DNA from: Burkholderiaceae bacterium
GTDB lineage: Bacteria; Pseudomonadota; Gammaproteobacteria; Burkholderiales; Burkholderiaceae_C
Length of the DNA: 64,000 nt
Reading direction: 5' to 3'
Assembly: GCA_913776825.1 (NCBI GenBank)
Contig: CAJYPV010000018.1
Location: 458,989-522,988 of the forward strand
The position numbers were made by a program, and so were the translations under genes. Below are positions 34,518 to 43,608 of the stretch, piece by piece. Under the pieces are notes generated by a model. That model saw nothing but the letters and a program-made list of their open reading frames with translations, searched no databases and was not told the origin of the DNA. The stretch's first letter is position 1; every line of letters starts with the position of its first letter.

Positions 34518-35752
34518 TTGGCCCGGCTGGAAGGGCGCAGCGCAAGAAGGCTTCGGGCCGACCCGCTGTGCTGGCGATGCTGACTGCCGTCTGGACGGCG
34601 ATGCAGGGCGTGGCGGGCGCTGAGCCGGTCACGCCCCGCAGCGACGATGAGGTGGTGGAGCGTCTCCCACTCCGGGCCGTATCGCCGGATGAGCGCGCTC
34701 GCCAACGCCTCGCTCAGCGCGTGCTGGCCGAGCGGCCTCATGATCTGGCACAAGCCGTAGCCGCTGCGCGTGAAGCGATCGAGCGAGCCCGGCGCAATGG
34801 CGATCCGCGCGAGTTGGGCACCGCCCAGGCCTGGCTTCAACCATGGTGGAACGAGGCCGCCATGCCTCCTGCGGTGAGGTTGCTCAAGGCGACCGTGCTG
34901 CAAGCCCGACACGATTTCAACGGCGCTTTGTCCGAGCTGGATCGTGTCCTGACCTCGCCGCATCTGCCGACGCCGATGACGGCCCAGGCCATCCTGACCC
35001 GTGCGGCCTTGCTCCAGATGATGGGGCGGTGGGAGGAAGCCCGGCGCGGATGTGAGCGGCTCGCGGCACCGCCACTCTCGTCCATCCACGGTCAGGCTTG
35101 CCTGGCAGAACTGGACAGTCTGCAGGGCCGAGGCAACGACAGCCTGCGACAAATGGAAGCGCTGGATCGGCGCCCCGGCGCGCCGCATGCCTGGCTTGCC
35201 TTGTTGCGCGCGGAGTGTGCCGAGCGCGAGGGTCGGTCGGAGGCGGGAACGCTGTTCGCCAGCGCCTTGGCGCTGGATGATGGCGTGTATGTGCGCGCGG
35301 CTTATGCCGACTGGCTGCTGGATCGTGGACGTCCTGCCGAGGCCGCCTCAGTGGCCTTGGGTCGTCGGGATGCCGGCGCCTGGTCGCCGGACCGAGCCGA
35401 TGAACTCCCCGACGCGTTGCTGCTCCGGCTGGCCATCGCCTGGCAGCGGTCGGGCGCGCCGCAGGCCGCCCGTGCGGCCGAGCAGCTGCAGGCCCGCTTC
35501 GACGCAGCCGCGCTGCGCGCGGACAGCACCCACGCGCGCGAGCGTGCGCGCTTTGCGCTCGACGTGCGCCACGACGCCGCCATGGCGTTGCAACAGGCCC
35601 TGATCAACTGGACGCAGCAACGCGAACCTGCCGACGCGGTGTTGCTCGTCCGTGCAGCGAGGGCGGCTGGCCGGCCTGAGGCCGCGAAGCCTGTGATGGA
35701 CTTGGTGCGCCAGCAGGGATGGCGCGATCATCGTCTGAAAGCAGCCGAATGA
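34514..35752 (+). CDS. TPR-like exported protein of the DUF4331 operon
   Basis: This is a 412-residue protein. A TTG at 34514 overlaps the previous stop. An ATG at 34577 would still leave a signal-like segment (LTAVWTAMQGVAGA). Helical pairs with Ala/Leu/Arg periodicity run through most of the length (LLKATVLQARHDFNGALSEL, ILTRAALLQMMGRWEEA, AYADWLLDRGRPAEAA), typical of TPR solenoids. It is probably periplasmic. It overlaps the HupE-like gene by 4 bases (ATGA). In similar clusters TPR proteins of this kind accompany DUF4331 and HupE proteins. Confidence 0.7.
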   Translation: MIGPAGRAQRKKASGRPAVLAMLTAVWTAMQGVAGAEPVTPRSDDEVVERLPLRAVSPDERARQRLAQRVLAERPHDLAQAVAAAREAIERARRNGDPRELGTAQAWLQPWWNEAAMPPAVRLLKATVLQARHDFNGALSELDRVLTSPHLPTPMTAQAILTRAALLQMMGRWEEARRGCERLAAPPLSSIHGQACLAELDSLQGRGNDSLRQMEALDRRPGAPHAWLALLRAECAEREGRSEAGTLFASALALDDGVYVRAAYADWLLDRGRPAEAASVALGRRDAGAWSPDRADELPDALLLRLAIAWQRSGAPQAARAAEQLQARFDAAALRADSTHARERARFALDVRHDAAMALQQALINWTQQREPADAVLLVRAARAAGRPEAAKPVMDLVRQQGWRDHRLKAAE

Positions 35753-36975
35753 ACGCACAGAAGCGTCATCGCCCTATGCATCGCGCTCCTGCGGGCCAGA
35801 CCCTGCTGCGCCGGTTCTGTTTCGTGGTGTTGCTCCTGATCCTCGCCATTCCCACGGCGTTTGCGCACAAGGCGAGCGATGCCTATCTGCAGGTTCGCCA
35901 CGATCCCACCGGTGTCACGGTGCGAGTGGATGTCGCATTGAGGGACCTCGACCGCGAATTGGTGCTGGACCAGGACGGCAACGGGGAGTTGACCTGGGGG
36001 GAAGTGCGACGTCGGCACGCCGAGATCCAGTCGTTGATCGATCAGAACATGGTCTGGCGCATCCAGGATGCGACCCGGCAGCCCTGCAAGCCCGGGGACG
36101 CCGAAGCGCTGCAGTTGGAGCGGCACAGCGATGGGCGTTACGCCGTCCTGCAGAGGCGTTGGACCTGCAGCGCCGCGCCTGCCGAAGCGACGTTGACCTA
36201 CCGATTGTTTGCCGTCAGTGATCCGACGCATCGAGGCGTGCTGTCGTGGCAGCAAGCCGGCGCGCAGCGGATCACCGTGGTGGCGCCAGGGGATGCCGCG
36301 CTATCGCTGAGCTGGCACGGACCCGCCGGGGCGACGAGCGAGCAGGGCACGTCGGACCATGGCTGGATGCGCATTTTCCAGGACGGAGTTCACCACATCT
36401 GGATCGGCGTGGATCATGTGCTGTTCCTGGTGGTGTTGCTGCTGCCCTCGGTGCTGCGACGCGAAGCCGGCGCATGGGTTCCGGCAGAACACTGGCGGTC
36501 CGCGCTGGGTCGGGTGCTCGCGGTCGTCACGGCCTTCACCGTGGCGCATTCGATCACGCTGGGGCTGGCCGTGCTGGATGAGGTTCAGCCGTCTTCCCGA
36601 TGGGTGGAGAGCTTGATCGCGCTGAGTGTGCTGCTGGCGGCGCTGAACAACCTTCGGCCGCTCATCGTGGCGTCTCGCTGGCGCTTCACTTTTCTGTTTG
36701 GCCTGGTCCATGGCTTCGGCTTTGCCAATGCCTTGAGGGACATCGGGTTGGCGAAGTCGGAGTTGGTGGGGCCGTTGTTGCTGTTCAACCTGGGGGTGGA
36801 AGTCGGACAACTGGCAATCGTCGGCGCGCTGGTGCCGTTGTTGTGGTGGTGGCGCCGTTGGCGCGGCTACCCTTCCTGGCTGCTGATGGGCGGCTCTGCC
36901 GTGGTGGCTGCGATTGCCGCAGTGTGGCTCGTCGAGCGCGTGTTTGATCTGCAGCTTCTGGGACTGGGCGGTTGA
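35749..36975 (+). CDS. HupE/UreJ-family membrane protein with EF-hand-like loop
   Basis: This is a 408-residue protein. The ATG at 35749 overlaps the previous stop. A signal peptide (about 22-39, ending AFA-H) precedes a soluble domain of about 160 residues. A canonical calcium-type loop spans residues 74-85 (DQDGNGELTWGE). The C-terminal 200 residues hold about six membrane segments with the HupE/UreJ marks GVHHIWIGVDHVLFLVVLL, FTVAHSITLGLA, and FLFGLVHGFGFANAL, containing conserved His. The family is thought to move nickel or cobalt, but the extended form found beside DUF4331 genes has no proven substrate. Confidence 0.85.
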   Translation: MNAQKRHRPMHRAPAGQTLLRRFCFVVLLLILAIPTAFAHKASDAYLQVRHDPTGVTVRVDVALRDLDRELVLDQDGNGELTWGEVRRRHAEIQSLIDQNMVWRIQDATRQPCKPGDAEALQLERHSDGRYAVLQRRWTCSAAPAEATLTYRLFAVSDPTHRGVLSWQQAGAQRITVVAPGDAALSLSWHGPAGATSEQGTSDHGWMRIFQDGVHHIWIGVDHVLFLVVLLLPSVLRREAGAWVPAEHWRSALGRVLAVVTAFTVAHSITLGLAVLDEVQPSSRWVESLIALSVLLAALNNLRPLIVASRWRFTFLFGLVHGFGFANALRDIGLAKSELVGPLLLFNLGVEVGQLAIVGALVPLLWWWRRWRGYPSWLLMGGSAVVAAIAAVWLVERVFDLQLLGLGG

Positions 36976-37110
36976 GAACGTGGCTGCGTCAAGCACCTGG
37001 CGGACGAAGCGCCGGCATGGGCACGATCGTCAACCGCGGCCCGTGCGGCGCCATTGACGTGGCCGCCCGCCGGCGGCCTGAATTCACGATTCATCGAAGG
37101 AGATTCCAAC

Positions 37111-37173
37111 ATGACCTGTTTGAAGTTGAGGCGTCGGATGAGCGCCGACGTCGCCGTGGAGTGCGGACTTTGA
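37111..37173 (+). CDS. Possible 20-aa small protein or leader peptide
   Basis: The ATG is preceded by a strong Shine-Dalgarno (GAAGGAG, 7 bases away), better than that of the sigma factor gene downstream. The 20-residue product (MTCLKLRRRMSADVAVECGL) contains two Cys and an Arg run. It ends 58 bases before the sigma factor start. It could be a genuine microprotein, a leader peptide controlling translation of the sigma gene, or a remnant. Support is the ribosome site alone. Confidence 0.35.
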   Translation: MTCLKLRRRMSADVAVECGL

Positions 37174-37231
37174 GCCAGACCGTATGCCGCGTCGGCCGCG
37201 ATCGGCCGTTGGGAACCCAAGGGGTTGCGCC

Positions 37232-37918
37232 ATGAGTTTCCCCAGAGAAGCGGCGCTCTCCGACGCGCCGCGCGAGGCGCGGCCTGGCTGGACCCCGCGA
37301 GACGAGCAACTGGCCGCCTTGATGCGGCGCGTGGCCCTTGCGGACCGACGCGCCTTCCAAACCCTGTATGAGATCACTGGACCGCTGATGTTTGCCATCG
37401 TGCTGCGGATCAACAAGGATCGGAGCGCCGCCGAAGACATCCTGCAGGAGGTCTTCCTGGCCGCCTGGCGACAGGCGCCACGTTATGACAGCGACCAAGG
37501 GCGGGTGCTGCCTTGGCTGAGCACCATGGCCCGACATCGCGCCATCGACAGTCTGCGTCGCCAAGCCGCCCAGCCCACGACGCTCACCCGATTGCCCGAC
37601 ACGCACATGGCGGCTCAGGATGTGGACGACACCGATGTGCTGACGGATCTGGCGAGCGACGAACCGGGTCCCTTGGAATTGCTGGACCGCGCGTCACAAG
37701 CCCATGATCTGGCGCGCTGCATGCGGCAGCTGAGCGGGGAGCAACGCAGTTGCCTGGCTCTGGCGTATTACCAGGGCTTGTCTCATGCTGAAGTGGCGCA
37801 TCACATGAGTCAGCCGCTGGGCACAGTGAAAAGCTGGGCGCGGCGCGGACTTCAAAGCCTGAAGCACTGCCTGGACCGCGCGGTCCGTGACGTCGGTCAA
37901 CAGGCAAGGGGACACTGA
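37232..37918 (+). CDS. ECF-type RNA polymerase sigma factor
   Basis: This is a 228-residue sigma-70 family factor. The ATG at 37232 is preferred over a GTG upstream. Region 2 is clear (AFQTLYEITGPLMFAIVLRI, AEDILQEVFLAAW, WLSTMARHRAIDSLRRQ), and region 4 follows at about 165-215 (RSCLALAYYQGLSHAEVAHHMSQPLGTVKSWARRGL). It directs transcription of a small regulon, usually including its own cluster. The stop overlaps the anti-sigma ATG by one base. Confidence 0.93.
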   Translation: MSFPREAALSDAPREARPGWTPRDEQLAALMRRVALADRRAFQTLYEITGPLMFAIVLRINKDRSAAEDILQEVFLAAWRQAPRYDSDQGRVLPWLSTMARHRAIDSLRRQAAQPTTLTRLPDTHMAAQDVDDTDVLTDLASDEPGPLELLDRASQAHDLARCMRQLSGEQRSCLALAYYQGLSHAEVAHHMSQPLGTVKSWARRGLQSLKHCLDRAVRDVGQQARGH

Positions 37919-38661
37919 TGGACTACGGACATCCTGAGCGTGCCGACCGATTGGCCGCCGAGTACGCCCTGGGCGCGTTGCGTGGTGGTGCGCGGCGGCG
38001 GTTTGAACGGCTGCTGCCTGCGCATCCTGCGCTCGCTTCCGCCGTGTCACGCTGGGGCGACCAACTCCAGCTGCTGGCCGATGTCACGCCGCCGGTTCAG
38101 CCGCCGGATCGTGTGTGGGACGCGCTTCAGCGTCAGACATCGGTGTCGGCCAATGAGTCTCAAATGCCTGATGCAGAACGATCGCGGTCTGCTCGACGGG
38201 GTGAGGCACCACGATTCTGGCAGGGCCTCAGCGCCGTCGCTTTGGCCGCCTCCTTGATGTTGGGCGCGGTGCTGCTGCGACCGGTCGCCCCGCAAGCGCC
38301 GGTGGTGGTGGTGTTGCACGGAACGCCGGAAGGTCAGTCGTCGATCAAGACGGGTTTCGTGGCCAGCGTGTCGCATGATGGCCAGGCGCTGGTGCTCAAG
38401 CCATTGGGGCCGGTGACGATCGATTCCGCGCAAGCGCTGGAACTGTGGGCGGTGTCCACAGACGGCAGACCGGCCTCCTTGGGACTGGTCACGACAGGCG
38501 AGCGCGCCACCACCGTGCTGCGCGCGGATCTGCTCACCGGCGTGAAGGCGTTCGCCGTCAGCCTGGAGCCGGCAGGCGGATCGCCCTCCGGTGCCCCGAC
38601 CGGACCGGTGATCTCCGCAGGGAGCGTTGATGCCGCGGAGCTGCGTTCGCGAGCGTCCTGA
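37918..38661 (+). CDS. Anti-sigma factor, RskA-like
   Basis: This is a 247-residue membrane protein. The N-terminal 60 residues form a zinc-free anti-sigma domain (ERADRLAAEYALGALRGGARRRFERLL), as in RskA-type proteins. One membrane helix lies at about 102-121. A periplasmic RskA C-terminal domain follows (QALELWAVSTDGRPASLGLV, FAVSLEPAGGSPSGAPTGPV). It would hold the coupled ECF sigma factor at the membrane until an envelope signal triggers release, and may sense the state of the DUF4331/HupE proteins. The start overlaps the sigma stop (TGATG). Confidence 0.92.
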   Translation: MDYGHPERADRLAAEYALGALRGGARRRFERLLPAHPALASAVSRWGDQLQLLADVTPPVQPPDRVWDALQRQTSVSANESQMPDAERSRSARRGEAPRFWQGLSAVALAASLMLGAVLLRPVAPQAPVVVVLHGTPEGQSSIKTGFVASVSHDGQALVLKPLGPVTIDSAQALELWAVSTDGRPASLGLVTTGERATTVLRADLLTGVKAFAVSLEPAGGSPSGAPTGPVISAGSVDAAELRSRAS

Positions 38662-38820
38662 CGACCTCACCTGACCCGAGATCGCGCGTCATCCGCCGGC
38701 CTGTTTCCGGCGACATCCGTCTACCAGACGCGCACGAAGGCGACGAGAGACCCGATCTGGACGCGCATGAGGCCGAGATCGACCCCTCGCTCATTCCGCT
38801 CCAGGCGAGGGCCGCCGCGC

Positions 38821-39789
38821 TCAGCCGGTGGCGGCCACCGGCCGCGCCAACAAGCGCTGCACCACGCAGAACACGAACAGCAGGGCGCCGATCACGATCT
38901 TGGTCCACCAGGAGCTGAGCGTCCCGTCGAAGGCAATCAGCGTCTGGATCACGCCCAGCACCAGCACGCCGGACAGCGCGCCCGCCACATAGCCGTAACC
39001 GCCGCTGAGCATCGTGCCGCCAATGACGACGGCCGCGATCGCATCCAGCTCCGCGCCCTGCGCATGCAGGCCATAGCCGGACAGCATGTAGAAGCCGAAC
39101 AGCAATCCGGCCAGCGCCGCGCAGAAGCCGCTGACACCATAGACCAGCAGCTTGGTGCGTCCGACCGGCAGGCCCATCATCAGCGCCGATTGCTCATTGC
39201 CGCCCAGCGCATACACCGCGCGCCCAAAGGCGCTGCGATGCGCCAGCCAGATGCCCGCAGCCAGCACGACGACCGCAATCACCGCGCTGGGCGACACGAA
39301 CCCGCCCGGCACCTGCCATTGGGTCTGCGAGATCTCGACAAAACTGGGCTCGCTGATGGTGATCGAGTCGACGCTGATCACATAGCAAAGCCCGCGCGCC
39401 AGGAACATGCCGGCCAGCGTGACGATGAATGGCTGCAATCGAAAGAAGTGAATCAGCGCGCCTTGCAGCACGCCGAACAGGGCACCGCCCGTCAGCACGA
39501 CCAGGATCACGGCGAAGGCCGACCACTGCGCCTGCTGCAGCAACCAGGCCGCGACCGTGGTGGACAAGGCCAGCACCGCACCGACGGACAGGTCGATCCC
39601 GCCCGACAGGATCACCAGGCTCATGCCCACCGCCAGGACCAGCAGATAGGCGTTGTCGATCAGCAGGTTCAGCATGACCTGCGGCGCGGCGAAGCCGGGA
39701 TAGTGGATGCCGCCAGCGACCAGCAACAGCAACAGCAAGGCCACCGTGACCTGGGCACTGAAGGCCGGATGGTGCAGCCAGCGGGTCAT
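38821..39789 (-). CDS. yjfF: Sugar ABC transporter permease, YjfF type
   Basis: This is a 322-residue inner-membrane permease. The ATG at 39789 is chosen because it overlaps the previous stop. The 552-aa open frame extending upstream is not protein-like. About 8-10 membrane helices are seen, with the carbohydrate-uptake permease signature MSLVILSGGIDLSVGAVLAL and GGNEQSALMMGLPV. It pairs with the YtfT-type permease upstream and the YtfR ATPase. In E. coli the related system imports galactofuranose. Here, among pentose genes, L-arabinose or galactose is also plausible. Confidence 0.88.
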   Translation of the reverse strand: MTRWLHHPAFSAQVTVALLLLLLVAGGIHYPGFAAPQVMLNLLIDNAYLLVLAVGMSLVILSGGIDLSVGAVLALSTTVAAWLLQQAQWSAFAVILVVLTGGALFGVLQGALIHFFRLQPFIVTLAGMFLARGLCYVISVDSITISEPSFVEISQTQWQVPGGFVSPSAVIAVVVLAAGIWLAHRSAFGRAVYALGGNEQSALMMGLPVGRTKLLVYGVSGFCAALAGLLFGFYMLSGYGLHAQGAELDAIAAVVIGGTMLSGGYGYVAGALSGVLVLGVIQTLIAFDGTLSSWWTKIVIGALLFVFCVVQRLLARPVAATG

Positions 39790-40895
39790 CGGCGGTCTCC
39801 CTGAGCGGGCGCATCGGTGCGCAGCGCCTGCCAGGCGCGACGGGCCATCGGCGGCCATTCGCTGGATTGCAGGATGCAGAGCAGGAACACCACCATGGCC
39901 TTCACCACCATGTTGATCTCGGGCGGCACGCCCAAGGAATAGATGGTGGTGGTGAGCGTCTGGATGATCAGCGCCCCCACCAGACTGCCGGCCAGGTGGT
40001 ACTTGCCGCCCGCCAGCGACGCGCCGCCCAGCGTCACCGCCAGGATCGCATCCAGCTCCAGCAGCAGCCCGGCATTGTTGGCATCGGCGCTCTTGATGTT
40101 GGAGGCGATCATCAATCCCGCCAGCCCCGCGCAGGCCGCCGCAAACACATAGGTGCCGAAGATCAGCGTGCCGGTGCGCAAGCCCGCCAGCCGCGACGCG
40201 ACCGGATTCAGGCCGACCGCCTGAATGAACAGGCCCAGCGCGGTCTTGCGCAGCAGCGCGGTCGTCGCCAGCGCCACCACGCCCACCACCCACAGCGAGA
40301 CCGGCAGGCCCAGCCAGTAGCCACCACCCAGCACGAAGAAGCCCGGCTGGTAGACGGTCAGGATCTGTCCATCGGCCAGCAATTGCGCCAGCCCGCGGCC
40401 CGCGACCATCAGGATCAAGGTGGCGATGATCGGCTGCAGGCGCAGGCCCGCGACCAGCACGCCATTCCACGCGCCGCACAGCAACGCCGCGCCGAGGGCC
40501 GCGCCATAGGCGACGACGATGGGCTGGCCGGCATTGACCAGCATGGCCGCGACCGTCGCCGCAATCGCGACCACCGCGCCCACCGACACATCGATCCCGC
40601 GGGTCGCGATGACCAGGCTCATGCCCAGCGCTGCCAGCATCAGTGGCGCTGCCCGGTTCAGGATGTCGATCAGCGGTCCGTAGAGATGGCCGTCCTTGAT
40701 CTCCAGATGCCAGAAGCCCGGCAGCCAGATCAGATCGACGATCAACAGCACCAGCAGCGCCAGCACCGGCCGCATCAGCGGATGCGCACGGCTGACGGCC
40801 AGGGCGCGCAGACCGGAACGCTTCAGCCGCGCCGTCAGCCCGGGCGGCGGTTCCACGCGCAGGGGCAGGGATTCAATCACGTCGGGCTCCGCCAT
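39786..40895 (-). CDS. ytfT: Sugar ABC transporter permease, YtfT type
   Basis: This is a 369-residue permease. The ATG at 40895 is preferred over a TTG three codons upstream. A hydrophilic N-terminus (about 30 residues) is followed by about ten membrane helices, with the family signature MSLVIATRGIDVSVGAVVAI. The start overlaps the ATPase stop by 23 bases and the stop overlaps yjfF by 4, showing tight coupling within one transport operon. Confidence 0.88.
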   Translation of the reverse strand: MAEPDVIESLPLRVEPPPGLTARLKRSGLRALAVSRAHPLMRPVLALLVLLIVDLIWLPGFWHLEIKDGHLYGPLIDILNRAAPLMLAALGMSLVIATRGIDVSVGAVVAIAATVAAMLVNAGQPIVVAYGAALGAALLCGAWNGVLVAGLRLQPIIATLILMVAGRGLAQLLADGQILTVYQPGFFVLGGGYWLGLPVSLWVVGVVALATTALLRKTALGLFIQAVGLNPVASRLAGLRTGTLIFGTYVFAAACAGLAGLMIASNIKSADANNAGLLLELDAILAVTLGGASLAGGKYHLAGSLVGALIIQTLTTTIYSLGVPPEINMVVKAMVVFLLCILQSSEWPPMARRAWQALRTDAPAQGDRR

Positions 40896-42468
40896 CGCCA
40901 GCAATCACCTCCAGCACCGATCGTTCATCCAGCTCGCCGCGCGGATACACGCCGCCGGCCCGTCGTTCACGCATCACCATCACTCGGTCGCTGCAGCGCA
41001 GCACCTCCGGCAGTTCGGACGAGATGAACAGCACCGCCATGCGCCGGTCCTCGGCCCGGGTCGATGCCGCCTCGGCATCGCGGCCCGCGCCTGGGGCGGC
41101 CGGCGATTCGTCGGGCGACGCGCACAGGCGCCGCACCTCGTCCATGATTTCTTCTTTCGCCCGGACATCGATGCCTCGGGTGGGCTCATCCAGGATCAGC
41201 AATTGCGGCTTGGTCAGCAGCCAACGCGCCAGCAGCGCCTTCTGTTGATTGCCGCCGGACAGCAAGCCGATCGGGGTGTCGATGTCGGCCGTCTTGATGC
41301 CCAAGCGCCGCACATAGTCTTCTGCCAGCGCGCGCTGCCGACGCATCGGCATCGCCCGCCACCAGCCTTGACGGGCCTGCAGCGCGAGGATGATGTTCTC
41401 CCGTACCGACAGGGCCAGCACCGCGCCTTCGACCTTGCGGTCCTCCGAGCAGAACGCCAGGCCTTGGGCGATGGCCTGACGCGGCGACGCCAGTCGCTGC
41501 CGGCGGCCATTCACTTCGACCTCGCCCGCATCCGAGGCATCGGCGCCAAAGAGCAGGCGAGCGGTCTCGGTGCGACCGGAGCCGAGCAGGCCGCACAGGC
41601 CGAGCACCTCACCGCGTCGCACCTCCAGATCCAGCGGATGCAACGCGCCACGCCGCGCCAGACCATGCGCCTGCACCACCGGCGCGCCCGCGGGCGCGGC
41701 GTCGGCGGGCGCCTGCGCACGGGTGGCCGCATGCGGGCCGACCATGCGTTGCACCAGCGCCAGCCGACCCAATTCGGCCGCGTGGTATTCGCCTTCGGTC
41801 CGGCCGTTGCGCATCACGGTGATGCGGTCCGACACCGCATAGACCTGCTCCAGAAAATGCGTCACGAACAGGATGGCCATGCCCTGGTCACGCAGCAGGC
41901 GCATCACGCGGAACAGATGCTGAACCGCGGCCTCGTCCAGGCTGGAGGTGGGCTCATCCAGGATCAGCACCTGGGCGGAGATGTTGAGCGCCCGGGCGAT
42001 CGCCACCATCTGCTGCACCGACAGCGAATAGCGCGCCAGCGGCGCCTGCACATCGATGTCCAGCTCCAGCTCGGCCAGCAGCGCACGCGATCGTTCGCGC
42101 ATGCGCTTCCAGTCGATCTGGCCGAATCGACGCGGATAGCGGCCGATGAACAGGTTCTCAGCCACCGACAGGTTGGGGCAGAGATTCACTTCCTGATAGA
42201 CGGTGCTGATGCCCAGGTCCTGCGCCTGGGCGGTGCTGCGCGGCGCGATGTCGCGACCGCTCAGCCGCATGCGGCCGGCATCGGGCGCATACAGGCCGGT
42301 CAGCACCTTGATCAGGGTGGACTTGCCCGCGCCGTTCTGTCCCATCAGCGCATGGATCTCGCCGCCAAACAGACGCAGCCCGACGCCGGACAAGGCCTGC
42401 ACGCCCGGGAATCCCTTGTCGATGCCTTCCAGCACCAGCAGCGGTGAATCAGCGCTTTCGCGTTTCAA
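40873..42468 (-). CDS. ytfR: Sugar ABC transporter ATP-binding protein, YtfR type
   Basis: This is a 531-residue double-ATPase. The start is a TTG at 42468 with GGAG 7 bases upstream. The first cassette has GQNGAGKST, SVQQMVAIARAL and LILDEPTSSLD. The second has a degenerate Walker A (GLLGSGRTE) and SGGNQQKALLARWL with LILDEPTRGIDV, the standard arrangement in this family. A stretch of about 25 residues rich in Ala, Pro, Glu and Arg (ESPAAPGAGRDAEAAS) is inserted between the last cassette motifs, unusual compared with relatives. It powers YtfT/YjfF. Confidence 0.9.
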   Translation of the reverse strand: MKRESADSPLLVLEGIDKGFPGVQALSGVGLRLFGGEIHALMGQNGAGKSTLIKVLTGLYAPDAGRMRLSGRDIAPRSTAQAQDLGISTVYQEVNLCPNLSVAENLFIGRYPRRFGQIDWKRMRERSRALLAELELDIDVQAPLARYSLSVQQMVAIARALNISAQVLILDEPTSSLDEAAVQHLFRVMRLLRDQGMAILFVTHFLEQVYAVSDRITVMRNGRTEGEYHAAELGRLALVQRMVGPHAATRAQAPADAAPAGAPVVQAHGLARRGALHPLDLEVRRGEVLGLCGLLGSGRTETARLLFGADASDAGEVEVNGRRQRLASPRQAIAQGLAFCSEDRKVEGAVLALSVRENIILALQARQGWWRAMPMRRQRALAEDYVRRLGIKTADIDTPIGLLSGGNQQKALLARWLLTKPQLLILDEPTRGIDVRAKEEIMDEVRRLCASPDESPAAPGAGRDAEAASTRAEDRRMAVLFISSELPEVLRCSDRVMVMRERRAGGVYPRGELDERSVLEVIAGDGGARRD

Positions 42469-42508
42469 GTCGGGACTCCATGGACAGGCGGCGAGGGCAG
42501 GGACCGGA

Positions 42509-43480
42509 TCAGTACTTGCGCTTGGGCAGTTCCTGAGCGGCCATGTCGGCGGTGAACACGCCTTCTTCGGTCGTGATGCGCTTGGGCGGCGTCTTGCCGG
42601 CCTTCACATCCTTGGCCAGTTGCATCAGCTGCGGTCCGAGCAGCGGATTGCATTCGATGGTCACATTCAGCTTGCCGGCGGCCATCGCTTCGAAGGCGCC
42701 GCGCACACCGTCGATCGACACGATCGCCACGTCCTTGACCGGCTTCAGCCCGGCTTCCTCGATCGCCTGGATGGCGCCGATGGCCATGTCATCGTTGTGC
42801 GCGTAGAGCAGATGGATCTTCTTGTCCTTGGCCTTGAGGAAGGCTTCCATCACTTCCTTGCCCTTGGCGCGGGTGAAGTCGCCCGACTGCGACCGCACGA
42901 TCTTGATGCGCGGATCGGCCTTGATGACTTCCTCGAAGCCCTTCTTGCGATCGATGGCCGGGGCGGAGCCCACCGTGCCTTGCAGCTCCACCACATTGAC
43001 GTCGCCCTGCGGCACCGTCTTCTTGGCCCAGTCGAGCACCCAGCGGCCGGCCTTGCGGCCTTCTTCGACGAAGTCCGAGCCGATGAAGGTCACATACAAC
43101 GACGGATCGGTCACGTTGACGGCGCGGTCGGTCAGGATCACCGGGATCTTGGCGTTCTTCGCCTCACGCAGCACCGTGTCCCAGCCGGATTCCACCACCG
43201 GCGAGAACGCGATCACATCGACCTTCTGCGCAATGAAGCTGCGGATCGCCTTGACCTGGTTTTCCTGCTTCTGCTGCGCATCCGCGAACTTCAGCGTGAT
43301 GCCGGCCTGCTTGGCGGCGTCCTTGATCGACGCGGTATTCGCGGTGCGCCATTCGCTTTCGGCGCCCACCTGACTGAAGCCCAGCACCAGCGGCGCATCG
43401 GCCGCATGGGCGGCCAGCGTCGGGCCGAGGGTCAGGGCGAGCGCGGCAGCGCCCAGAAGATGGCGGCGGGTCTTCAACAT
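42509..43480 (-). CDS. ytfQ: Sugar ABC transporter periplasmic binding protein, YtfQ type
   Basis: This is a 323-residue periplasmic protein with a signal peptide (LGAAALALTLGPTLAAHAAD). The ATG at 43480 is chosen, with GAGGAGA upstream. The LacI-like binding fold is clear: LGFSQVGAESEWRTANT, KVDVIAFSPVVESGWDTVL, HNDDMAIGAIQAIEEAG, and IVSIDGVRGAFEAM. It is the first gene of the ytfQ-ytfR-ytfT-yjfF operon and would deliver a furanose or pentose sugar to the permeases. The promoter region carries the CGATATCG-type elements at 43609 and 43631. Confidence 0.9.
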   Translation of the reverse strand: MLKTRRHLLGAAALALTLGPTLAAHAADAPLVLGFSQVGAESEWRTANTASIKDAAKQAGITLKFADAQQKQENQVKAIRSFIAQKVDVIAFSPVVESGWDTVLREAKNAKIPVILTDRAVNVTDPSLYVTFIGSDFVEEGRKAGRWVLDWAKKTVPQGDVNVVELQGTVGSAPAIDRKKGFEEVIKADPRIKIVRSQSGDFTRAKGKEVMEAFLKAKDKKIHLLYAHNDDMAIGAIQAIEEAGLKPVKDVAIVSIDGVRGAFEAMAAGKLNVTIECNPLLGPQLMQLAKDVKAGKTPPKRITTEEGVFTADMAAQELPKRKY

Positions 43481-43608
43481 GCTTGTCTCCTCATTCGACT
43501 TGGTATGGAGGTCCTGCCCGACCAGATGCCGGACAAGCCTTGAGAGGTGGCTGGGATCGTAGGCAGGGACGATTCGTGCAGCCAATCACATTTCCGGCCG
43601 AGGCGATT

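Noticed and set aside
38821..40479. 552-residue version of the YjfF permease
   Set aside because: The first 230 residues are a frame-shifted read of the ytfT gene. The true start at 39789 overlaps the ytfT stop in the usual way.
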